Source of the DNA: Streptomyces roseoviridis
Lineage (GTDB): Bacteria; Actinomycetota; Actinomycetes; Streptomycetales; Streptomycetaceae
Assembly: GCF_039535235.1 (NCBI RefSeq)
Contig: NZ_BAAAWU010000001.1
Span: forward strand, 62,001-126,000
Length of the DNA stretch: 64,000 nucleotides
Reading direction: 5' to 3'
Below are positions 16,069 through 31,763 of the stretch, in pieces (position 1 is the stretch's first letter; each line of letters opens with the position of its first letter). The position numbers and the translations under genes are program-made. The notes under the pieces were generated by a model. The model did not search any database. It had not been told where the DNA came from and was given only the letters and a program-made list of their open reading frames with translations.

Positions 16069-17651
16069 ACACCCGCCACGTCTCTTCCCCCGCGAACACG
16101 TCCTCGGTCGCCTCGATCGTCGCCGGCAGGCCGCTGCCACCGGAGCACACCGCCGGAGCCCGCGTTTCGTACAACCCCGCCCGGCTCGACGAAGCGGTGG
16201 CGGAAGTGGAGCTCGTCGGTGCCGACGGCTTCGCGGCGGCCTGCGCGGCCGCGAAGGCCGGGCAGCAGGCGTGGGCCGACACCCCTGCTCCCGTGCGCGG
16301 CCGGACCATCGCGGCCGCCGGGCGCCTCGTGGAGGCCAACGCGGAGCGCCTGGCCGCCCTGGTCACCCGCGAGATCGGCAAGCCGTACGCCGAAGCCCTG
16401 GGCGAGGTCCGCGAGATCGTGGACACCTGCGACTTCTTCCTCGGCGAGGGGCGGCGCCTGTACGGGCAGACGGTGCCGAGCGAGATGCCCGACAAACAGC
16501 TGCTCACCTTCCGCGAACCGGTCGGGGTGGTGGCGGTCGTCACCGCCGGGAACTTTCCCGTGGCGGTGCCCGCCTGGTACATCGTGCCCGCCCTGCTGTG
16601 CGGCAACGCCGTGGTCTGGAAGCCCGCGGAGTACGCGGCGGCCGGCGCCGCCGCGCTCCACGAGCTGTTGAGCCGGGCCGGGCTGCCCGAGGGCGTGCTG
16701 AACATCGTGCACGCGGACGGCGAGCAGACCTTCGCGGGTCTGGAGAAAGCGCTGGCCGCGGGCACCGTCGACAAGATCGGTTTCACCGGTTCCTCCGAGG
16801 TCGGCGTCCGCATCGGTGAGCTGGCCGGCCGCCATCTGCAGTCCCCCTGCCTCGAGCTGGGCGGTAAGAACCCGCTGGTGGTGACCCCCGACGCCGACCT
16901 CGACCTGGCCGTGGAGGGAGCCTTGTTCGCCGGCTTCGGCTCGGCCGGGCAGCGCTGCACCTCGCTCGGCACCCTGATCGTGCACGAGTCCGTGGCGGAG
17001 GACTTCCTCGTGAGGTTCACCGCGGCGGTGGACGCCGCAGCGATCGGCGAACCGACCGGGCCGGTGCTCTACGGGCCCCTGCTGGACCGGCGGTTCGCCG
17101 AGCGTTTCGAGGAGTACCTCACCTGGATCCGCCCCCACCACACGGTGCACGGCCGTGCCCGGCCCGGCCGCATCACCGCCGCCCATCCCCGCGCGGGCTT
17201 CGTCGGAGACCCGGACACGGGTCTGTACTACCACCCCGTCGTGGTCTCGGGTGTACGCCCGGACGACCGGCTCTTCCTCGAGGAGACCTTCGGGCCGCTG
17301 GTGGGGGTGACCACCTACCGCGAGTTCGACGAGGCCGTGGAGCTGGCCAACGCTCCGGGCTACGGGCTGTCGGCAGCCGTCTACACGAACGACGCGCGCA
17401 CCGCCTTCACCTTCCGCCGGCGCGTCCGGGCCGGGATGATCAGCGTGAACAACTCGACCTCGGGTGCCGAGGCCCATCTGCCCTTCGGCGGCAACGGGCG
17501 CTCCGGAAACGGCTCACGGCAGTCGGGCGTCTGGGTGCTGGACCAGTTCACCCGGTGGCAGTCGATGAACTGGGACTACTCGGGCCGGCTCCAGAAGGCC
17601 CAGATGGACACGGCCGAGACGGTCGCCGACCTCGACTACCGGCTGCCCTAG
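16065..17651 (+). CDS. pcd: Piperideine-6-carboxylate (aminoadipate semialdehyde) dehydrogenase
   Basis: 528 residues starting at a GTG within the lat stop. It is an aldehyde dehydrogenase: TAGNFPVAVPAWYIVPALLCGNAVVWKPAE binds NAD(P), LELGGKNPLVV has the general-base Glu, and GSAGQRCTSLGT has the nucleophilic Cys. The QRCTSLGT form is typical of the ALDH7/AASADH group that oxidises aminoadipate semialdehyde, as does cephamycin Pcd. With LAT it produces L-2-aminoadipate from lysine. A strong hairpin 40 bp downstream closes the two-gene operon. Confidence 0.9.
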   Translation: MNTRHVSSPANTSSVASIVAGRPLPPEHTAGARVSYNPARLDEAVAEVELVGADGFAAACAAAKAGQQAWADTPAPVRGRTIAAAGRLVEANAERLAALVTREIGKPYAEALGEVREIVDTCDFFLGEGRRLYGQTVPSEMPDKQLLTFREPVGVVAVVTAGNFPVAVPAWYIVPALLCGNAVVWKPAEYAAAGAAALHELLSRAGLPEGVLNIVHADGEQTFAGLEKALAAGTVDKIGFTGSSEVGVRIGELAGRHLQSPCLELGGKNPLVVTPDADLDLAVEGALFAGFGSAGQRCTSLGTLIVHESVAEDFLVRFTAAVDAAAIGEPTGPVLYGPLLDRRFAERFEEYLTWIRPHHTVHGRARPGRITAAHPRAGFVGDPDTGLYYHPVVVSGVRPDDRLFLEETFGPLVGVTTYREFDEAVELANAPGYGLSAAVYTNDARTAFTFRRRVRAGMISVNNSTSGAEAHLPFGGNGRSGNGSRQSGVWVLDQFTRWQSMNWDYSGRLQKAQMDTAETVADLDYRLP

Positions 17652-17691
17652 CGGCACGGCCCCGTCGCCCCCCTGGGGGCGGCGACACGAC

Positions 17692-17733
17692 ACGGCGAGG
17701 CCCCCTGGAGAAGGATCCAGGGGGCCTCGCCGT
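17692..17733. terminator. Strong bidirectional terminator
   Basis: A perfect 18-bp stem (ACGGCGAGGCCCCCTGGA and its complement) with a 6-nt loop GAAGGA follows pcd and also lies beyond the stop of the small leftward gene at 17784. A weaker hairpin (GTCGCC...GGCGAC) sits just before it at about 17664-17686. Confidence 0.85.
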
Positions 17734-17783
17734 CTCGCGGTCCGCCGCGCGGCTCCGCCGGGGCGGGGCAGGGGGTGGGTGGG

Positions 17784-18101
17784 TCAGCGCGCGCGGGCGG
17801 GCAGCCAGAGCCCGCTGACGTTGAGCATGTCGGCCTGACACGTCTGCAGCCACCACCCGTCGCCGAGCGCCCCGGCGGCCAGCAGTGTTTCGCACACCGT
17901 GCGGGTGCGGCGCACGGCCTGCACGAGGGTCGGCGCGACGACGAAGACGATGCCGTCGAGCCCGTCGGTGACGGGCTGCAGGCTGACGTGTTCCACCCCC
18001 GGCGCGGAGGCGGTCATGAAGCGATGGGCGAGGGCGTCGGCGCCCTGAGCCGGTCCGCCGGTTCCTGCCGGACCGCGCAGCCGGATGAGGATCGAATGCA
18101 T
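17784..18101 (-). CDS. Conserved-looking small protein of unknown function
   Basis: 105 residues beginning MHSILIRLRGPAG. It looks like a compact alpha/beta domain: VEHVSLQPVTDGLDGIVFVV forms alternating strands, followed by a helix (LVQAVRRTRTVCETLLAAG) and a WWLQTCQADM segment. No signal peptide or membrane helix. No good Shine-Dalgarno is visible, so the start is uncertain. It sits alone on the minus strand between the lat-pcd terminator and the regulator at 18.2 kb, with the shared operator-like motif 56 bp upstream. That position suggests cluster membership, but I do not recognise the family. Confidence 0.65.
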   Translation of the reverse strand: MHSILIRLRGPAGTGGPAQGADALAHRFMTASAPGVEHVSLQPVTDGLDGIVFVVAPTLVQAVRRTRTVCETLLAAGALGDGWWLQTCQADMLNVSGLWLPARAR

Positions 18102-18156
18102 GCCATGAGGGTGACGCCTACCGGCGTTCCGTGTCTCGCTCCGGCAGGGCGGAATC

Positions 18157-18178
18157 CTGCCACGGCAGCGAAATGCCA
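18157..18178. promoter_or_regulatory. Putative operator, copy 2 of a shared motif
   Basis: CTGCC-AC-GGCAG followed 2 nt later by [A]AATGCCA and a CGGGGG run, matching copy 1 at 14526-14547. It lies between the end of the second LuxR gene and the small unknown gene, about 56 bp upstream of the latter's start. Overlapping GGCAGG...CCTGCC (18143-18161) could also form a weak hairpin after the regulator. Confidence 0.45.
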
Positions 18179-18211
18179 GCGGGGGCGGAGCAGACCACGG
18201 CAGGAGGAGGT

Positions 18212-19186
18212 TCAGAGCCAGCCGCGTCGGGCGGCCTCGTAGCCGGCCTCGAACCGGCAGCGGGCACCGAGGCGGGCGTAGAGACCGGCCAGCATGCGGC
18301 GGGTGGTCCGTACGGAGACGCCGAGCTGGCGCGACATCGCCTCGTCGGTGAGTCCGGACCGGAGGAAGCGCACGAGCTGCAGGTCCTGCGGGTCGGCGCT
18401 CCGGTCGTGCGGGGCCTCCGTGCGCAAGGGCTCCGCACCGGCCCACACCGCCTCGAAGAGGGCGACGAGGGCGGTGACGATTCCAGGAGCCGTCAGGAGG
18501 AGGCCCGCGCGCAGGACCGGGCCGGGTTCGGCCGGGACGAGGGCGGTGTGGTTGTCCCAGACGACCAGCCGGGTCGGCAGGGCGGGGGCCAGGCGGACCT
18601 CGGCCCCGGCCCGGTCCATCCACTCGGTGTGGGCGCCGGTCGCCGCGTCGTTCATGGCGCTGGTGGTGAAGGCGGCCCGGATCCGCACTCCGCGGGACAG
18701 GCACCCCTCGGCCGCCTCGCGCCCGGCGGCCAGCACGTCCGCGCTCTGGGCACCGCCCGGCAGGAACGACAGGACCTCGAGCCGTGACCGTTCGTTCAGC
18801 TCCTCCTGGCGGCGCCGGAGTTCGGCCTCGTCCTCCAGCAGTTCCACCGAGCCGTGGGGCGCGTGGCTGGCCGTCCACCGCGAGGCCAGTCGGGCGGCCT
18901 CCTGACGGGTGCGGGCGATCTGCGCGCGCTGTTCGGCCAGTTCGGCCTCCTGTCCGGCGAGCAGGGCCGACAGTCCGATGGCCGGGTTGATCGCGCGCAG
19001 CCGCTCCGGGTGCCCCTCGGCGGGGCGCAGCAAGGACTTCCGGGCCAGGGTGTCGAGGGCGTCGCGGACCTCGTCGGGAGCCGCCCCGAGATGGGCGGCG
19101 ATGTCCGCGACCGTCCACTCCGGCTGCGAGACCATGACCTCGTAGACCCGGCTCGCACGCGCGTCGAGCCCCAGTACCTCCAACAT
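18212..19186 (-). CDS. LuxR-type regulator with TrmB-like N-terminal region
   Basis: 324 residues from the ATG at 19186 (GGAGGA 7 nt upstream; the GTG two codons earlier is too close to that site). Residues 1-70 form a TrmB-type helix-turn-helix (WTVADIAAHLGAAPDEVRDALDTLARKSLL), residues about 75-130 are a long charged helix likely to be a coiled coil, the middle resembles PLD-like effector domains (RGVRIRAAFTT, PTRLVVWDNHTALVP), and the C terminus is a LuxR helix-turn-helix (DEAMSRQLGVSVRTTRRMLAGLYARLGARCRFE). Same layout as the regulator at 3.3-4.3 kb but clearly diverged. Likely second cluster regulator. Confidence 0.85.
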   Translation of the reverse strand: MLEVLGLDARASRVYEVMVSQPEWTVADIAAHLGAAPDEVRDALDTLARKSLLRPAEGHPERLRAINPAIGLSALLAGQEAELAEQRAQIARTRQEAARLASRWTASHAPHGSVELLEDEAELRRRQEELNERSRLEVLSFLPGGAQSADVLAAGREAAEGCLSRGVRIRAAFTTSAMNDAATGAHTEWMDRAGAEVRLAPALPTRLVVWDNHTALVPAEPGPVLRAGLLLTAPGIVTALVALFEAVWAGAEPLRTEAPHDRSADPQDLQLVRFLRSGLTDEAMSRQLGVSVRTTRRMLAGLYARLGARCRFEAGYEAARRGWL

Positions 19187-19322
19187 CGCCACGTCCTCCC
19201 GACTCTCCGTTCTCCCGGTGTCCTCAGCTTGCAGCGCACGGGCCCGGAGGGGAGTCCCGCGTCGGGGTCAGGAACATGCAACTCACCATGCTGAGCGCCG
19301 AAAAGCGGAAGAATCCGACGCA

Positions 19323-19369
19323 AACGGCCGGTGGGCCACCCCTGGTCGAGGGGCGGCCCACCGGCCGTT
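19323..19369. terminator. Terminator of the PKS-NRPS operon
   Basis: AACGGCCGGTGGGCC pairs with GGCCCACCGGCCGTT, and an inner CCCC/GGGG pair extends the stem around a TGGTCGA-type loop. It stands 13 bp after the stop of the ATP-grasp gene and before the regulator's promoter, so it should separate the two leftward transcripts. Confidence 0.8.
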
Positions 19370-19382
19370 CGCAGGGGTCCCG

Positions 19383-20740
19383 TCAGGCGGCTCCGCGGTC
19401 CACCGAGACCAGCGCGGTGTGCAGCAGGTCGTCCTCCCAGTTGACCACCGGGGACCGGTGCGCCGGAGCGAGCCGGCAGAAGCTCCCGGCGTACCGCCCG
19501 CGCAGCAGGAAGGGCGAGACCACCGCGGTGACCCGGCGCACCTCCAGGGCGCCCCCGCGCACGACGGGTACGCCGACCGGGCGCGGTGCGACGTAGCGCT
19601 GCGCGACCGTCGGACACTCCCCCGACAGCGCCTCGTCGACGGCGAGCCGCCACCGGCGCTCGTCCGTCGCGCGCCCGAGGAGCACACCGCGTCCGCCCAT
19701 CTCGAAGGCCGGCTTCAGCAGGTATCCGGCCTGCCGGCGGAGCAGATGGGTGGGCAGGTGCGTCCGGTGGCCGTCCGGCAGGACCACCGTGCGGTCGGCG
19801 ACGAGGACGGTGTACGGCACCCGCCGCCTGACCACCGCATGGCCGGCGCGGCCGCTCGCCGCGGCCTCCCACAGCCAGGCCAGGATCCGCTTGCTCGCGA
19901 ATCCGAACGCCGTCCGGGGGACGAACGTCACGGTCCGGGCCGCGCCCTCGATCTCGTGCAGCCGCGCCGCCCGTGCTCCCAGCCGCTCGGCGACCCGCGG
20001 CACGTAGTACCGGACGGCGAGGTCGTAAGCGTCTCCCGAACGGTTGCGCAGCCGGCCGGCGACGACCTCCACTCCGTCACGCGGATCCTCTCGAGAGGCG
20101 GCCAGACCGTGTCGCCGGAGCATCCGGACCTCGTCGTCGAAGACGGCGTCGGGGTGGGGCTCGCCGGGCTGGGTGACCCCGAGGACGGCGACCCGGGGCG
20201 GCCCTCCCCCGGCGCCCGGTGCCCAGGCCCGCAGCGCCTCGGCCTTGCGGGCGTAGTAGTCGGGCGCGGTCAGTCGCAGGCCCTGCGACCTCAGCCGCCG
20301 GGCGGCCGGGCCGCCGAGGTGGGCGCCCACCGCGGCGGCCATCGCCCCGGCACCGCCGAGCGCGCTGTCCACGTTGACCTCGCAGACCCGCCAGCCCTCC
20401 GCGCCGAGCACGACATCGGCCCGTACGGAATCGGCCCAGTGCTCGATGCCGGGGGTGCCCGGGGCCGGCCGGCGGTGTTCGACGCCGGCCAGGGCGGCGA
20501 GCCGTCCCGGGTCGCCGTCGCAGCGTCGCAGTGCCTCGTCGCGGATGAGCGCCGTGAGTTCCCGCAGGTCCGCGAGCGCCGACCGGAGTTCCGTTCGGTC
20601 CACGAGCAGCGGGCGGGCGGGCATCCAGCCCTCTCCGTCCGCGAAGGGATGACCGCGCATCGCGTCCGCCAGGGCCTCCCCCTCCCCCTCCGTCCGCGCG
20701 AGGGCCCGCTGCCATGCCCGGGCGGCGTCCCCCGCCCCGC

Positions 20741-20744
<4 letters not shown>
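19383..20744 (-). CDS. ATP-grasp ligase (circularly permuted type), copy 3
   Basis: 453 residues from a GTG that overlaps the NRPS stop (GTGA). WRVCEVNVDSALGGAG (about 118-133) gives the E-x-N motif and YLLKPAFEMGGRGVLLG (341-357) the ATP lysine (about K344) and glycine loop. GFASKRILAWLWEA aligns with the other copies and is closest to the degenerate copy at 4.3-5.4 kb. As last gene of the formyltransferase-PKS-NRPS transcription unit it could ligate an amino acid to the released peptide or cap its carboxyl end. The specific substrate is unknown. Confidence 0.8.
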
Positions 20745-25833
<5,089 letters not shown>

Positions 25834-25837
<4 letters not shown>

Positions 25838-28800
25838 CGGGGGTCACCTTCGATCAAAGGGGTGCGGGGGTTGGCGTCCGGTACCGCGGCCGGGTCCGGT
25901 GCCGCGGCCGGTGCCGACCGGGCGAAGCGCTCGGAGAAGCGGCGGCGGGCCGTCGTTCCGGCGCCGGCCGGCGCGGGAGGTTCGGCCACCGCGTCCAGTC
26001 CGTCCCGGGCGAGCGCGTCCAGCAGGCCCATCACCCGGTCGGCGAACCGCTGCACCGTCTCGGGCAGGTAGTGCTCGGTGGGGTAGAGCACCTGGAGGGC
26101 CAGTCCGTCCGGCCCCGGCAGGAACTCGACGCTGAGGCGGAACTTGACCCGCGACTGCGCGGGGAGCCGCAGTGGACGCATCTCCGGCGCGCCGTCGGGC
26201 CGGGGCCGGGGCTGCCCGTCGAACATGGTCGCGATGACCGAGAAGAGCGGGTTCTCCGCCCCACGCCCGCCGAGGCCGGACACCCGGACGACCTCCTGGT
26301 ACGGGAGTTCGCTGTGGTCGAGGGCGGTCAGGAAGGCTTCGCGCACCGCCGACAGCGACGCGCCGAGCGTGCCGTCGCCGCCCTCCGGGCGCGGGCGCAC
26401 CCGGAGCACGACCGGGTCCACGAACATGCCGACCACGGAGTCGAGACCGGGCAGGTTCCGGTTGGCCAGGTTGGTGCCGAGCACGACCTCGTCCCGACCG
26501 CACCACTCGCTCAGGGCGAGGGTCAGCGCGGTGAGCGCCAGCGTGTAGAGCGTGCTGTCCGCCTGCGCGGCGACGCGCCGCAGCTCGGCGAGCACGTCCG
26601 GGGAGAGCGCCGCGAGCGCCTCGCCCGCCGCCCCGCGGCTGCCGTCCGCCGCCACGGCGTCCGCGGGCGGTGCCACGGGTTCGATGCCCCGCGTGGCCTC
26701 GGTCCAGTGGGCCACCTGCCGTCGGTGGGCGGCCGAGTCGCGGAACTTCCGCTCCGCCAGCACGAAGTCGTCGTACGAGGACGTGGGCTCCGGCAGCGCC
26801 GCGGGGCCGCCAGGAGTGAGCAGCTCCTCCAGGTCCCCGCGGATGAGCTCCACCGACCAGGCGTCGACCGCGATGTGGTGGCAGACAAGCAGCACCCGGC
26901 TCGTGCGCGGCTGCGGCGCTTCGCCGGACCCGGCCACCAGGACCCGTACGGAGGCGCTGGTCAGGTCGAAGGGCCGGCCGATGAACTCCTGGGCGTGTGC
27001 CAGGAACTCCGCCTCGCACTCCGCCTCACCGCCGCCCGCGAGCTCGACCGACTCGATGTCCACCGCCTCGGGCCCGGTCACCCGGCGGCGCGGCGTCCCG
27101 GTGGCGTCGACGTCGTACGTGGTGCGCAGGGCGGCGTGCCGTTCCAGCAGGGCGCGGACCGCCGTCACCACCCGCTGTGGCGCGACACCCGGCAGGCACC
27201 AGCCGAAGGGGACGTTGTAGTTGGCCTCCTGGGGGTCGAGCTGCCAGAGGTACCACAACCTCTGCTGCACGCTGGCGAGTTCGTCGGCTCCGGCCGCCGC
27301 CTCCGAGGGCCGCCCGTCGTCGTCCGGGGTGCGGGCGGCGGCGCAGACCGTCTCCAGCTCCCGCACGGACCGGGCCCGGATCAGGGCGGCGAGCGGGACC
27401 TCGACGCCGAGCGCCGCCTGCAGTCCGGCCGCGATCTGCATCATCTGCAGGGAGTCCGCGCCCAGCATGCGCAGGCTCTTGTCCGGGTCGTCCGGTGCCC
27501 GGCCGAGCACCTTCTCCACCGTCTCCAGGACCGTGCACAGTACCTGGCCGGGCTCGTCCCCGCCGGCCGCGCCGCCGTGGGTGACGGTGTCCCGGGCCAC
27601 GCGTGCCAGGGCCGCGCGGACACCCGCACGCCGCGTCTCGGTGTCCGACACCGCGGCGACGGTCACCGGGGCGGACACGCGCAGGGCCCGACGCAGCAGC
27701 CGGCTGCCCTCGGCGCCGTCCAGGGCGCCGTCGGCGGGCCGCAGATCCGCGCTCCAGCCGTCCCAGCCGATGCTGGTCCACGGCACCCCGGTGCGCGCCC
27801 GTTCCCTGACCGCCAGGGCGTCGAGGTACGCGTTCGCGCTCACGTAGGGGCCGAAGCCGAGGCCGCCGAGAACGGTGGAGATCGAGGAGAAGAGCACGAC
27901 GAAGTCACAGGAGCGGTCGCGGAGCACCTCGGCGAGCACGGTCGCACCGCGCACCTTCGCCTCCGCCACCCGGGACGAAGGGTCCGCGAGGGCCTCCTGC
28001 AGGAGCGGGAATTCCTCGGTGTCGGTGTGTCCCGCGAGGTGGAACACCCCGTCCACCCGTCCGAACTCGCGGTCCGCCTCGGCCAGGACGGCACGCAGGG
28101 CCTGCTCGTCGGTCACGTCGAGCCGGACGGTCCGTACCGTGCAGCCCCGGCGCCGGGCCGCGTCCACCATCTCCTGCTGCGCCTTGCCGAGGCTCCGCCC
28201 GGGGTCGCGCCCGGCGAGCAGCACGGTCGCCGGGGCCTCCCGGCTGATCGCGTCCGCCACCACGGCACCCAGCCGGCCGGTGCCGCCGAGAACCAGGTAG
28301 GTGCCTCCTTCCCGGACGACGTCCCGCTCCCCCGCGACGGCGGCGCGGTGGTGCAGAGTGAACCGGGTGCCGTTCCGGTACGCCACGTCGCGCGGGTCGG
28401 GGGCCGCGAGTTCCGCGAGGACGGCGGTCGCGGCGGCCGCGGCGGTGTCCCCGGCGCCGACGTCCACCAGGTGGGTGCGCAGGCCGGGGACCTCGTGCGG
28501 AAGGCAGCGGACGAGGCCCAGCCCGGCGGCGGCCGCGGCCGAGGCTCCCTCGGCCGGCAGGACGGGGGTGAGGCCACGGGTGACCAGGAAGTACGCGGCG
28601 GGCAGCGGGCGCCGGGTCAGCAGCTCGCGGGCCGGGTCCCAGAGTCCTTCGGCGAGCCAGGCGTCGACGTCCGTGCCGAGGCGCGGCTCCGGGTGCGGGG
28701 TCTGCTCCTTCTCCGCCCACCGCAGGTCCACCACGGCGTCGGCCGGTCGGGCGCCGTCGCCGGGTACGACCGTGCTCCCCGCGTCGGCGAGCAGCCGGGC

Positions 28801-31545
28801 CACGGCGTCGGCCAGCGGGCCGCCGCGGGTCAGCAGCGCGACCCGGGGCGGCAGGTCGCCGAGGCGGCCGGCGCGCGGCGACACGCGCCATTCGGGGACG
28901 TCCAGGGTGGCCGCGCGGCGGTTTCCCGGGGCGGCCCCGTCGGCGTCGGGCCGATGGTTCCAGTAGCGGCCACGCCGGTCGAAGACGTGCCCGGGAAGGG
29001 TGACGAAGGGCTCGCGGGCCGTTTTGTTGACCGCGTCCCAGTCGATCGTCACCCCGTCCTGCCAGAGTGCGGCCAGGGCGGTCGCCAGGCCGGTGAAGCC
29101 GCCGGTGCCATCGCTTCCGGAGACGCTCACGGCCAGCGGTGACACGGTGTCGGTGGCGTTCCGCAGCAGCAGTCCGGTCAGCGCGGTGCCCGGTCCCGCT
29201 TCGACGAAACGGCGGTGGCCGGCCTCCAGGAGCGTGGCGAAGGCGCCCGCCAGCCGGATCGGTTCGCGCAGGTGCCGGACCCAGTGCTCGGGATCGACCG
29301 ATTCCTCGGGCCGCAGCCACCGGCCGGTGAGGGAGGAGGCGACGGGAAGTCGGGGAGGACGCGGCGCGGCGCGCCGTACGGCCTCGCGGAACGGCGCGAT
29401 CACCGGTTCCATCAGGGGCGAGTGGAAGGCGATGCCGCCGGGCAGCCGGCGGCAGCGGTGGCCGCCCGCCGTGAGCAGCTCCTCGGCCCGGGCCACGGCC
29501 CCGGGCGTGCCCGCGAGGACGACGCGGTCGGGGGCGTTCTCGCCCGCCAGCGACAGCTCGGGGCCGAGCAGGTCCTCGACGAGCCGGGCACCGCCCGCCA
29601 CGGCCGTCATCGCGCCCTCGGCGGTGGCCCGCATCAGCCGGTCCCGCTCGTGCAGCAGTCGCATGAGCCCGTCCCGGTCGAAGACGCCCGCCTGGTACGC
29701 GGCGGCGAACTCGCCGAGGCTGCTGCCGGTCACGGCGGCCACCCGGACGCCCGCGGCGGCGAGCAGGCGCGCATGGGCGATCTCCACCGCGACCAGGGCG
29801 GGCTGGTACGGATTGCCCGCCGTCGAGGCCCCCGCCGGGGACGTGGGCGGACCGGTGAGGCCGGACAGCAGCTCGGGTCCGGTGTGGCCGAGCACGGCGG
29901 CGCAGGCGTCGATCTCCTCCCGGAACTCGGCGAAGCGCTCGTAGATCTCGCGGACCTCCGTGTCGTTGCGTCCGGCCTGGCCGGGGAAGGTCAGCACCAC
30001 GGGACCGTCGGCGCCGTCCGCCCCGCCACTGACCGGTCCGGCTGCTGCCTGGCGCAGCGCGGCCGCCGCCTCCGCGCCGGTGCGGGCGACCACCGCGGTG
30101 CGGGCGGCGTGGACGGTGCGCCCGGCGGCGAGCGTGTGGGCGACCGCGCTGAGCGCCGGCGGCGCGGCGCCCTCCAGCAGCTCGGCCAGCGCCTCCTTGC
30201 CGCGGGCCAGGGCGCGGCTGTCGTGCGCGCTCAGCGGCAGGACCACGGGGGCGGCGGGGTGCGCGGTGGCCGGGGCCGCCGCTTCGGGCCGGTGGCGCTC
30301 CACGATCGCGTGGGCGTTGGTGCCGCCGACGCCGAAAGAGCTGACGGCGGCCCTGCGGTCCGCCTCGGGCCACGGTTCGGCCTCGCGGGGGATCCGGAAC
30401 GGCGAGGTGTCCAGGTGCAGGTCGGGGTTCGGCTCGCGGAATCCGGTGAGCGGCGGGAGCACCCCGTCCCGGACCGCGCACACCGCCTTGATCAGTCCCG
30501 CCACGCCGGCGGCCCGGTCCAGGTGTCCGAAGTTCGACTTGAGCGACCCGAGGGCGGCGAAACCGGTCTTGTCGGTGAAGAGTTCGTACGCGCGGCGGGC
30601 TGCCTCGATCTCGATCGGGTCGCCCAGCCGGGTGCCGGTGCCGTGGGCCTCGTAGTAGCCGATGCTCTCGGGTTCGACGTCCGCCAGCGCGAGCGCCGTG
30701 GCGATGACCTCGCTCTGGCCGCGCACCGTGGGCGCCATGAAACTGCTCTTGGCGCGGCCGTCGTTGTTGGTGGCGGTGGCGCGGATGACGGCCTGCACCG
30801 GCCGGCCCTGGGCGAGCGCGTCCTCCAGCCGCTGGAGCACGACCACTCCGGCGCCGTTCGCCGGCACCGTGCCGTTGCTGCGCGCGTCGAAGGGCAGGCA
30901 CCTGCCGTCCGGGGAGGCGATCATCCCCTCCTGGTAGACGTAGCCGCCGTGCTGGTCGGGGTCGAGGGAGACGCCTCCGGCGAGCGCGACGTCGGTGAGT
31001 CCCGACCGGAGGCTCTGGGCTGCCAGATGCACGGCGACCAGTGAGGACGAGCAGCCGGTCTGGACGTTGACCGCCTCGCCGTGCAGGTCGAGGAGGTAGG
31101 CGACGCGGGTCGCGAGGAAGTCCGGGCTGTTCGCGATCATCCGCTGGTAGCGCTCGTTCTCCGAGCCCGGGCCGGACAGCGCGGGCCGGTAGCGGCTGGG
31201 CGCGGACGCCGCGTAGACGGAGACGACCTCCTCTCCGCCGGGCACGACGGCTGCCGATTCCAGCGCCTGCCAGGCCAGTTCCAGAAAGACACGGTGCTGC
31301 GGATCCAGGAGTTCGGCCTCAGCCGGCGACACGCCGAAGAACTCGGCGTCGAAGGCGTCGGCGTCCTCCAGCAGACCGGACGCCGCGACCCGCCCGCCCT
31401 CCTCGGAGTGCGTGTCCCACCGGGACACGCAGTCGTCGCCGGCCACGCAGTGGGCCCAGAACTCGTCGATGTCCGCCGACCGGGGAAACCGCCCCGCCAT
31501 GCCGATCACGGCTATGGGGGCGAGGCCCTCGTGTGCTGCGTTCAT
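25834..31545 (-). CDS. Hybrid PKS-NRPS: KS-AT-KR-ACP-C
   Basis: 1,903 residues from the ATG at 31545; the frame extends upstream without coding features. KS 10-415 has Cys about 165 (VQTGCSSSL), His 301 (EAHGTGT) and His 341 (NFGHLDRAAG). AT about 515-820 has the nucleophile in GSSLG (Ser 609) and IAFHSP near 705, the malonyl-type form. KR about 1080-1265 keeps GGTGRLG, Lys 1197, Ser 1221, Tyr 1234 and Asn 1238 but no LDD motif. ACP Ser about 1365 (LGADSLQ). C about 1420-1850 has HHIAVDAW at 1556-1563. It should extend an aminoacyl starter by malonate, reduce the ketone, and condense it with the residue on the next protein. Confidence 0.93.
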
Positions 31546-31763
31546 GGTGTGGTTCGCTCCTCGCCAAAGGCCCGGCGGCGGGGGCACCCGCGGGATCGCG
31601 GAGCCCGGGCCGGGCGGGGTGTGCCGCCGTCCGCTCGGGACGCGCGTGCCCGCGCCGGGTCTCGGGACCGGCGAGGCGGGTCGTCGCGAGGGACCGGCAG
31701 CCGCTGGATGCACTGAACGGAAGGGCGCCTCGACCGCGCCCCGGGCCGGTTGCGACGGCGGGC

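Noticed and set aside
14689..17651. lat-pcd as evidence for a beta-lactam cluster
   Set aside because: No ACV synthetase, isopenicillin N synthase or later cephamycin genes are present; aminoadipate supply for this NRPS explains the pair better.
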